From Pyxidicoccus sp. MSG2 (lineage in GTDB: Bacteria; Myxococcota; Myxococcia; Myxococcales; Myxococcaceae): a DNA stretch of 64,000 nt. The position numbers and the translations under genes are program-made. Positions 1 through 7,704 of this stretch are shown piece by piece (within the stretch, counting starts at the first letter, position 1; each line of letters opens with the position of its first letter). The notes beneath the pieces were generated by a model. It ran no database searches. It saw nothing but the letters and a program-made list of their open reading frames with translations, and was not told where the DNA came from. The stretch is from contig NZ_JAPNKC010000001.1 in NCBI RefSeq assembly GCF_026626705.1, forward strand, positions 7,644,001 through 7,708,000, read 5' to 3'.

Positions 1-1
1 C

Positions 2-1054
2 CCCATGGGGGCAGGCTGGGGCTACAGCGTCTCCGTGACGATGCGGAACACCGGGAGCGCGACCTGGACCGCGGCCAGCGGCTTCAAGCTCGGTTCCCTG
101 AATCCACCGGACAACACGACCTGGGGGCTCAACCGGGTGGAGCTCGCTCCGAACGAGGCCATCGCCACGGGTCAGGAGAAGACCTTCACCTTCGCCATCA
201 CGGCCCCCACCACGGCGGGCCCCTACAACTTCAGCTGGGGCATGCTCCAGGACGGCGCGGGCTTCTTCGGGACGCCCAGCCCGAACGTGAGCGTCTCCGT
301 CGTGCTTCCCCCCAGGGAAGCCGTCTTCGTCCGGCAGACCGTGCCCGCCTCCGTGAGGGCGGGTGAGGCCTTCACCGTCTCCGTGACGATGAGGAACACG
401 GGAAGCATGTCCTGGAGCCGGAGCGCCGGCTTCAAGCTGAGCTCCCAGAATCCGACGGACAACACGACCTGGGGGCTCAACCGGGTGGAGCTCGACCCGA
501 ACGAGGTCATCGCCACGGGGCAGGAGAAGACCTTCGTCTTCACCGCCACGGCCCCTGGCACCGAGGGCTCCTGGCCCTTCCAGTGGCGGATGCTCCAGGA
601 GGGCCTGACGCCGTTCGGCCAGCTCACCCCGAACGTCATCATCACCGTCCTCCCGCCCACGGTGAATGCCAGCTTCGTCATGCAGGACGTCCCCGCCAGG
701 GTGACGGCCGGAAGGAGCTTCCAGGTCTCCGTGACGATGAAGAACATTGGCGAGAAGTCCTGGAGCCGGAGCTCCGGCTACAGGCTGGCCGGGCAGGTCA
801 CGGACTGGGGCGACATCTCGGCGGACCTCGACGGCCGCGACCTGATTCACCCGGGAAGCGAGAAGACCTTCTACATCACCGTCTTCGCGCCGAGCGCCCC
901 CGGCACGTATCCCGTGCAGTGGCGGATGTGGGTGCCGGGCCCGGGAGGGTTTGGACAGCTCACGCCCAGGACGAACATCGTGGTCGACCCGGCCTGCCCT
1001 CCGTGCCCACCGGGTCAGCAGTGCCCTGACGTGCTGTGCGAGGAGCCCATGTAG
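2..1054 (+). CDS. Nbr1/FW-type Ig-like repeat protein, 5'-truncated by window edge
   Basis: The frame is open to the left edge, so the true start lies outside the window; the first ATG at 5 falls inside a domain. Three copies of a module of about 105 residues are visible (roughly residues 1-98, 105-214 and 222-328). Each has the pattern VSVTMxNxGxxxWs, a central TWGxxxxxL, then GQEKTFxFxxTAP and a terminal WrML. This is the layout of the Nbr1 'four-tryptophan' (FW) Ig-like domain, which in bacteria occurs in secreted or cell-wall proteins. The last 17 residues are Pro/Cys-rich (CPPCPPGQQCPDVLC), possibly a small disulfide knot. An extracellular adhesive or structural role is inference; no catalytic motif is visible. 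Confidence 0.8.
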   Translation, partial: PMGAGWGYSVSVTMRNTGSATWTAASGFKLGSLNPPDNTTWGLNRVELAPNEAIATGQEKTFTFAITAPTTAGPYNFSWGMLQDGAGFFGTPSPNVSVSVVLPPREAVFVRQTVPASVRAGEAFTVSVTMRNTGSMSWSRSAGFKLSSQNPTDNTTWGLNRVELDPNEVIATGQEKTFVFTATAPGTEGSWPFQWRMLQEGLTPFGQLTPNVIITVLPPTVNASFVMQDVPARVTAGRSFQVSVTMKNIGEKSWSRSSGYRLAGQVTDWGDISADLDGRDLIHPGSEKTFYITVFAPSAPGTYPVQWRMWVPGPGGFGQLTPRTNIVVDPACPPCPPGQQCPDVLCEEPM

Positions 1055-1139
1055 CTCTCCGCACCCGGGACCCAGGGGTACCGTGGCCGTGGGCCACGGT
1101 ACTCTTGCGGCCGGGTTCGTGCGGATGGGTCCGGAAGCG

Positions 1140-1361
1140 CTACTTGATGTTGCCGATGACGTCCATGGCGCCGGAATCCTTCAGGATCTTGGTGATGTAG
1201 GCCACCGTCTCCTGCTGCTTCTGGAGCATCAGCTGGGCCTCGGCGCGGTCACGGTCCGGGCCGGACAGGCCACTGAGGGCCTTCTCCTCCAGCGTGCTCA
1301 GGCGCTGACTGGCACCCATCCCGGCCAGGACGGCGCGATCCGCCGCGCTGTTGATGCTCAT
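1140..1361 (-). CDS. Small hypothetical protein (73 aa)
   Basis: A short ORF starting at an ATG preceded by a good ribosome binding site (AGGAGAA, about 6 nt upstream). The product is polar and mostly helical by composition, with an Ala/Glu/Gln-rich centre (AEAQLMLQKQQET) and an amphipathic C-terminal helix ending in a Gly/Ile/Lys tail. There is no signal peptide, Cys pair or recognisable family motif. Size and the helix-turn-helix hairpin character loosely recall type III secretion needle or rod subunits, but no export apparatus genes lie nearby, so I do not assign that. It is convergent with the FW-repeat gene. Confidence 0.6.
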   Translation of the reverse strand: MSINSAADRAVLAGMGASQRLSTLEEKALSGLSGPDRDRAEAQLMLQKQQETVAYITKILKDSGAMDVIGNIK

Positions 1362-1759
1362 GAGGGTTCTCCTGCGGGTGGGCGATGACGTCCTTTCGGA
1401 TTATCGCAGATCCGCCCCAGAAGTTTCCTCTGCTCAGCGCTCCTGCTGCGCCCAGGCATCGACCCTGGGGCAGGGGACGGGGCGCCCAGGAGCTCTCGGC
1501 CACCGCTCTGGTTGACACGCGGGGACGCTTCTGCTCGCGCAACTCATTCCATACCTTGCCGTCACTCTTCACCGCGAGCTTCAGCAAAATGACTGTCATT
1601 CCCATGGACGCTGGTCTCTCGCGTCCTGCGAGGCTTTCAATTCCTCTCCCTGGATTTCACTCGGCGTCCTGAGCCCTGGGGCCTTCCCGACTCGCATTTT
1701 CCTCGTCAGATGGCTGGAATATGACGCGTCAGGCGATGGGTTTTTTCGCCTGGGGTAGC
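1362..1759. other. Divergent intergenic region, no gene seen
   Basis: About 400 bp between the divergent small protein and the kelch lipoprotein. All reading frames here are shadows or very short. A TTGACA hexamer on the plus strand at 1512-1517 could be a -35 element, but no convincing -10 hexamer lies at the right distance. The region most likely carries promoters for both flanking genes. Confidence 0.4.
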
Positions 1760-4700
1760 ATGACTCACATACGGCTGATTGTTCTTCTCGTTGCATCCTC
1801 TGTCCTGGCCGCGTGCCAGGAAATGACTCCCACGCAAGGCGATGCAGCTCCCGAGTCCACTCGGGAGGGCTGGATCCAGGTGGGGCGCTCGTTCGACTTC
1901 GAGCGTCCACTGTCGCCGAGCCGCGCGGTCCCCACGGCGGCGAAGGCCGCATCGTTCGAAGCGGACGGCGCCCTGGCGCGCGTCCAGGCGCACTTCCCCG
2001 AGTTCTTCGAGGCCGAAGCCGGGCTCACGACGGCGGCGCCCGTCAACGCGGACGCGGCGCTGCACGTGACGCCCCCCGCCACGGACGCGGACGCGCTGGA
2101 GCTCACCACCCGGGGCTACGTCTTCCAGGTGCGGGGGGGCGGCAAGGGGACCGCGAAGCGCGCCAGCGCGGAGGGCGCCTGGTACGGGCCGGGCCATCTG
2201 TGGGCGCCCGTGGGCGGCCGCGCCGGGTCGCGCGAGGGGCGCTGGGTGGCCCACCGCGTGGAGGAGTACTTCGTCCTCCCCGAGGGCGAGCGGCGGCACC
2301 TCACGCGCTACGAGGTCACCGTGCCGGACGGCATCGTGTCGGTCCGCGACGCGGGGGACTCCCTCGAGTTCCTCGACACCGAGGAGCGCCCGGTGCTGCG
2401 GATGCACCCTGTCGTGGCGCGCGACGGCCAGGGGCACACTCGCCAGGGGCCCGCGCTGCTGCGCGGCGTGGTGGCCGTGGCGGGCGGCGGCGGGCAGCTC
2501 GCGCGGTATGCGCTCACGGGCCGCACCCTCTCCGTACGGATGGAGCTGGACCTGGACGGCCTGACGGGGCCGGTGGTGGTCGACCCGGGCTGGTCGTCCA
2601 CCGGCTCCATGTCGGTCACCCGGTCCCAAGGCACGGTGACGCTGCTTCCCAACGGCCGCGTCCTCGCCGCGGGTGGCTACGCCGCGAGCGGCGCCCTGGC
2701 CTCCGCGGAGGTCTATGACCCGGCCTCGGGGACCTGGGCCTCGGCGGGGGCGATGCACATCGCGCGCTCCAACCACACGGCGACGCTGCTGCCCTCGGGG
2801 AAGGTGCTCCTGGCCGGGAACAGCGCCGGCTCCGGCGCGTACGACGCGGAGGACCTCTACGACTCCGCCACGGGGGCCTGGTCCGTCACCGCCGCCATGG
2901 GAAGCCGCCGGGGACTCCACACCGCGACGCTGCTGCCCTCGGGCAAGGTGCTGGCCGTTGGAGGCAATGCCTCTGGGGCCGAGCCCACCGCGGAGCTGTA
3001 CGACCCCACCACGGGCACCTGGAGTCCTACGGGCAGCTCGCCGACGTGGCATAGCCATCATGTGGCGGTGCTGCTGGCGGATGGCAGGGTCCTGGTGGCG
3101 GGCGGCTATAACCTCTTTGTCAACGTGACCACCGCGGCCGAGCTGTACGACCCGGCCACGGGCACCTGGGCCACCACGGGGAGCACCCGCTCGCCCCGCT
3201 GGGCTGCCTCGGCAACGCTGCTGCCCAACGGCAGGGTCTTGCTGGCGGGTGGCTCCGGCCCTCGGGGGACTGATGGCATCAGCCTCGCGTACTCCAGCGC
3301 GGAGCTGTACGACCCGGCCACGGGGACCTGGACCGCGACGGGGTCGATGACGTCGCCCCGAGGCCAGTCGGCCACCCTGCTGCTCTCCAATGGCAGGGTG
3401 TTGATGGCCTCCGGCTATGGCACCAACAACCTTCCGACCGACACCTCGGAGCTGTACGACTTCAACACCGGCACGTGGACCGCCTCCAGCCGGCTGCTCA
3501 GGACCCGGCAGACCACCCTGGGGACGCTGTTGTCGGACGGCCGGGCGCTGGTCTTCGGCAACTCTCCCAGCGGGAGTGAGGCGGTGGAGGTGTACGAGCC
3601 TTCCACCGCCGTCCGGGACTCCGCGGGAGCGCTGGGCACCGCCCGCACCGGCGCCACGGCGACGCTGCTGCCCGGCGGCGAAGTGCTGAGCATGGGCGGG
3701 CGCACCGCCACGGGGACGCACGCCTTCGCGGAGCACTTCATCCCATCCAACGGCAACGTGGTCAGCACGAGCCCGGTGTCCACGCTGCGGAGCGGACACA
3801 CGGCGACGCTGCTGCTGGAGGGCCGGGTGCTGATGGCCGGAGGCGCTCTCTCCAATGGGACGGTGCTGGCCACGGCGGAGCGCTTCGGGTCCGCCGTCAC
3901 CTTTGCCCCCACGGGGACGATGAACGTGGCGCGCACGCGGCACGCGGCGACGCGCCTGCCCGACGGGCGGGTGCTGGTGTCGGGCGGCGTGGACGGCACG
4001 GGCGGCTCGCTCTTCTCGTCGGAGCTGTATGACCCGGCGAGCGGGACCTGGCGTGCCACGGGCAACCTGCGCACGGCCCGGGACGGCCACCTGTCGGTGC
4101 TGCTGCCCGACGGCAAGGTGCTCGTCGTCGGGGGCAACAGCGGCACGTCCGTCCTCGCCTCGGCGGAGCTGTACGACCCGGCCACGGAGCAGTGGACCTT
4201 CACGGGGAGCCTCGTGACGGCACGCGTGGGCCATGCGGGGACGCTGCTGCCTGACGGCCGGGTGCTGGTGCTCGCCGGGCGCAACGGGGCCGGGACATTC
4301 CTCGCCTCGGCGGAGCGGTACGACCCGGCGACGGGCACCTGGAGCGCGGCGGGAAGCCTGCCCGTCGCGAGGGACCAGACCACCGCGACGCTGCTGCTGT
4401 CGGGCAACGTGCTGGTGAGCGGAGGCCGCCAGGATGCGGGTGGCACCGCGCGCACGTCACTGGACGTGTACGCCCCCGCGACGAACACCTGGACGACGAG
4501 CTCCGCGGTGCTGGCGACGGCCCGGTACGGCCACACGGCCACGCTGCTGCCCTCGGGCAAGGTGCTCATCCTCGGGGGGACGGGCAGCGGCGGCACGCCC
4601 ACGTCCGCGGCCGAGTACTTCAACCCGGATGGCGCCCTCGACGCCTGGCGCCCCTCGGTGAGCCTGCCTGGCTTCATCGACAGGGGGGCGGCCTTCACCC

Positions 4701-7441
4701 TCAGCGGCGTCCGCTTCCGAGGCATCTCCGAGGGGAGCACCGGCCGCTGGTCCTCCGCGCCGGTCAACTTCCCGGTGGCGTGGCTGATGCCCGTGGGAGG
4801 AGGGGCCATCACCCGGCTCGCGAACACCTGGTTCTCGGGCACCTCGCTGAGCACCGTCGCGCCCACGCTGCCCGAGGGGCACTACCTCCTGTCCGTCTCC
4901 GTGGGCGGAGTCACGGGTGGTCGCGTGGTGCGGCTCGGCAAGGGCACGGTGCTGGCCCAGGGCGCATCGGTGACGACGGCCGAGGACTCGCCGGTGCCGA
5001 TGCTGCTGTCGGCCACCAGCACCGAGGGGCGGCCCGTCGTCTACTCCATCGCGACACCCCCCGTGCGCGGCACGCTCTCCGGCACCGCGCCCCAGCTGAC
5101 GTACACCCCGGCGGCCAACTTCTTCGGCACCGACTCGTTCGTCTACGAGGCCTCGGACGGGCTGACCTCCGCCCTGGCCACCGTCTCCCTCACCGTGACG
5201 CCGGTGGGTGACGCACCCATGGCCGGTGCCGTGTTCGTGTCGACGACGGCGGGGACGCCGGTGGCGGTGACGCTGTCGGCCACGGACCCGGACGGGGATG
5301 CAATCACCTACAGCGTGAAGTTCGCTCCGGCCCACGGCACGCTCTCCGGCACCGCGCCCAGGCTGACCTATACCCCGCAGGCGGGCTACGTCGGGCAGGA
5401 CGCGTTCACGTACACGGCGAGCGACGGCGTGCTCCAGTCTGGCGCGGCCACGGTGACGCTGACCATCAACAGCGGCCCCATCAACGCCACCGCCGTCTAC
5501 GACAGCACGCTCAAGGTACCCCGGTGCCCGGCCGCGGCGACCTCGTGTGATTCGCTCACGCTCCTCGACGGCCGCGCGCTGCTCGGCCCCGAGCCCAACC
5601 AGCCCAACACCCTGGGCGGCTCCTGCGCGGACGGTACCTCCGGTCGTTATCACTATGACGAGTCGTTGGACCGGTTGAAGGTGTCTTCGCTGGATGGCCA
5701 GCCCTTCACTGTAGGGAAGGCCGTGAAGATTGAAGCCACGGTATGGGTCTACAGCGCTGGCGGGGGGGACCAGCTCGACCTGTACTCCAGCGCCAGCGTC
5801 ACCAGTCCCTCCTGGGTCTTCATCGGCACCCTGACGCCCGTCGCGACGGGGGCCCAGGTGCTCTCGACGACCTACACGCTGCCCTCGCAGACGGGCTCCC
5901 AGGCCATCCGGGGCCGCTTCCGCTACAGCGGCAGCGCCTCCTCGGCGTGCGTGGCTGGCAACTTCAGCGACCACGACGACCTGGTCTTCACCGTCAGCGC
6001 CGCTCCGGACGTCACGCCGCCCACCGCGTCCCTGACGGCGCCCCTGCCGGGCGCGGTGCTCCGCGACTTCGCCTCCATCACCGCCACGGCCACCGACAAC
6101 GTCGGAGTGACGAAGGTGGAGCTCTACGATGGTGCGGAGTTGCTGGGCACCGACGACTCCGCGCCGTATGCCTTCAGCTGGAACACGCGCACCACGACGA
6201 ACGGGCCGCACACGCTGTCCATCCGCGCCTACGACGCGGCGGGGAGCATCAGCACCGCGGAAGTCACCGTCACCCTCGACAACGACCTGACCGCGCCGCA
6301 GGTGTCGCTCCAGGCGCCCGCGGCGGGCAGCCTCGTGCGGGGCCTCGTCTCGCTCGCGGCCAGCGCCTCCGACAACGTGGGCGTGACGCGCGTGGACTTC
6401 TACGACGGGAGCACGCTGCTGGGCAGTGACACCACCGCGCCGTATGCGTGGGACTGGGACACGCGGGCGGCTCCTGGCGGCGTGCACACGCTGCGGGCCG
6501 AGGCGTACGACGCCGCCTTCAACCACGGCGTTTCGACCGAGGTCTCCGTGACGGTGGACAACGCGCCTCCCACCGCCACCCTCAGTGCTCCGGCGGACGG
6601 CGCCACGGTGAGGAACACCGTCACGCTCACCGCCACCGCCGTGGACGACGTGAAGGTGGCTCGCGTGGAGTTCTTCGCGGACGGCATCCTGCTGGGCAGC
6701 GACTCCACGGAGCCGTTCTCGTGGACGTGGAACTCGGGCGCGGTGGCCAACGGCACGCATGTCCTCGGCGCCAGGGCCCATGACTCGGCGGGCAACGAGG
6801 GCACGCTGGTGGCCGTCTCCGTCGTCACCGACAACGACGAGACGCCGCCCCAGGTGACGATTGCCGCGCCGCTCGCGGGCGCAACCGCGCGCGGCAACGT
6901 CGCCATCACCGCCTCCGCCTCGGACAACGTCGGCGTGACGAAGCTCGAGTTCTACTGCGGTACGCGGAAGGTGGGGACGGCCACCCACGTCACTTCGTCC
7001 ACCCAGTGGTGGCCCACGGGCGTGGAGACGAATGGAACCCATACGCTGCGGGTGCTCGCCTATGACGCCCGCAACAACGTGGGCGAGGCGTCCGTCGTGG
7101 TGACCGTGGACAACGAGGCCGTGCCCCCGACCCTCGCTTTCGCGTCGCCGGCGGAGGGCGCCACGGTGAGCGGGACGGTCCGCCTCAGCGTCCGCGCCTC
7201 GGACAACACCGCGGTCGCCTCCGTGTTCTACGAGGTCGACGGCCAGGGCATCGGGAGCGCCAGCGTGCCGCCCTTCCTCCTGGGCTGGTCGTCGATGCTC
7301 GTGCCCGACGGGCACCACACCGTGACGGCCAGGGCCTTCGACACGTCGGGGAACTCGAGCGAGCCGGTGACGCTCACCCTCGTCGTCGACAATGACCCCA
7401 ACGTGCCCCAGGAGCCCGAGGGCGACGTGCTGACCTGGTAG
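1760..7441 (+). CDS. Kelch-repeat / Ig-like multidomain lipoprotein
   Basis: The chosen ATG (1760) gives a clean lipoprotein signal ending in VLAAC, then a mature protein of about 1,870 residues; the frame is open further upstream but lacks signal character. Domains in order: an N-terminal region of about 270 residues; kelch-type beta-propeller repeats (about residues 278-955, recurring TATLLPxGxVLxxGG and AELYDPATGTWxxTG); a galactose-oxidase-like early-set beta domain (about 960-1070); two cadherin-like tandem-95 modules (about 1072-1237, with GTLSGTAPxLTYTP); a jelly-roll-like segment with Cys pairs (about 1243-1412); and five Ig-like modules (about 1418-1880, DNVGVTKVEFYDGxxLLG pattern). 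The galactose-oxidase copper ligands are not evident, so enzymatic activity is doubtful. Probable outer-membrane or surface binding protein. No operon partner is close. Confidence 0.9.
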   Translation: MTHIRLIVLLVASSVLAACQEMTPTQGDAAPESTREGWIQVGRSFDFERPLSPSRAVPTAAKAASFEADGALARVQAHFPEFFEAEAGLTTAAPVNADAALHVTPPATDADALELTTRGYVFQVRGGGKGTAKRASAEGAWYGPGHLWAPVGGRAGSREGRWVAHRVEEYFVLPEGERRHLTRYEVTVPDGIVSVRDAGDSLEFLDTEERPVLRMHPVVARDGQGHTRQGPALLRGVVAVAGGGGQLARYALTGRTLSVRMELDLDGLTGPVVVDPGWSSTGSMSVTRSQGTVTLLPNGRVLAAGGYAASGALASAEVYDPASGTWASAGAMHIARSNHTATLLPSGKVLLAGNSAGSGAYDAEDLYDSATGAWSVTAAMGSRRGLHTATLLPSGKVLAVGGNASGAEPTAELYDPTTGTWSPTGSSPTWHSHHVAVLLADGRVLVAGGYNLFVNVTTAAELYDPATGTWATTGSTRSPRWAASATLLPNGRVLLAGGSGPRGTDGISLAYSSAELYDPATGTWTATGSMTSPRGQSATLLLSNGRVLMASGYGTNNLPTDTSELYDFNTGTWTASSRLLRTRQTTLGTLLSDGRALVFGNSPSGSEAVEVYEPSTAVRDSAGALGTARTGATATLLPGGEVLSMGGRTATGTHAFAEHFIPSNGNVVSTSPVSTLRSGHTATLLLEGRVLMAGGALSNGTVLATAERFGSAVTFAPTGTMNVARTRHAATRLPDGRVLVSGGVDGTGGSLFSSELYDPASGTWRATGNLRTARDGHLSVLLPDGKVLVVGGNSGTSVLASAELYDPATEQWTFTGSLVTARVGHAGTLLPDGRVLVLAGRNGAGTFLASAERYDPATGTWSAAGSLPVARDQTTATLLLSGNVLVSGGRQDAGGTARTSLDVYAPATNTWTTSSAVLATARYGHTATLLPSGKVLILGGTGSGGTPTSAAEYFNPDGALDAWRPSVSLPGFIDRGAAFTLSGVRFRGISEGSTGRWSSAPVNFPVAWLMPVGGGAITRLANTWFSGTSLSTVAPTLPEGHYLLSVSVGGVTGGRVVRLGKGTVLAQGASVTTAEDSPVPMLLSATSTEGRPVVYSIATPPVRGTLSGTAPQLTYTPAANFFGTDSFVYEASDGLTSALATVSLTVTPVGDAPMAGAVFVSTTAGTPVAVTLSATDPDGDAITYSVKFAPAHGTLSGTAPRLTYTPQAGYVGQDAFTYTASDGVLQSGAATVTLTINSGPINATAVYDSTLKVPRCPAAATSCDSLTLLDGRALLGPEPNQPNTLGGSCADGTSGRYHYDESLDRLKVSSLDGQPFTVGKAVKIEATVWVYSAGGGDQLDLYSSASVTSPSWVFIGTLTPVATGAQVLSTTYTLPSQTGSQAIRGRFRYSGSASSACVAGNFSDHDDLVFTVSAAPDVTPPTASLTAPLPGAVLRDFASITATATDNVGVTKVELYDGAELLGTDDSAPYAFSWNTRTTTNGPHTLSIRAYDAAGSISTAEVTVTLDNDLTAPQVSLQAPAAGSLVRGLVSLAASASDNVGVTRVDFYDGSTLLGSDTTAPYAWDWDTRAAPGGVHTLRAEAYDAAFNHGVSTEVSVTVDNAPPTATLSAPADGATVRNTVTLTATAVDDVKVARVEFFADGILLGSDSTEPFSWTWNSGAVANGTHVLGARAHDSAGNEGTLVAVSVVTDNDETPPQVTIAAPLAGATARGNVAITASASDNVGVTKLEFYCGTRKVGTATHVTSSTQWWPTGVETNGTHTLRVLAYDARNNVGEASVVVTVDNEAVPPTLAFASPAEGATVSGTVRLSVRASDNTAVASVFYEVDGQGIGSASVPPFLLGWSSMLVPDGHHTVTARAFDTSGNSSEPVTLTLVVDNDPNVPQEPEGDVLTW

Positions 7442-7704
7442 GGCTCGGCAACGCGATGGGCTGGTACGACGGCATGGGGCTCCGCAACGCGGCGAGTTAT
7501 CCGCGACCCCACGCTTCCTGAGCAACACCGGGCGCGGCGCTGAATCCTGGCCGCGGCGGGGTGCCTCCCCTATGCTCGCTGAGTAGGGGGGGCATCGATG
7601 ATGGGTGAAGACCATGGGTTCGCGTTCGCGCCGGGCCCGTTGCTCCCCTCCTGTGCGCGCCTGACGTCGAGACCCCACGCCCTCCCCATCCAGAGGAGTT
7701 CCCC

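Noticed and set aside
1140..1361. Type III secretion needle/rod subunit
   Set aside because: Only size and helical character suggest it; no secretion genes are nearby, so it is listed as hypothetical.
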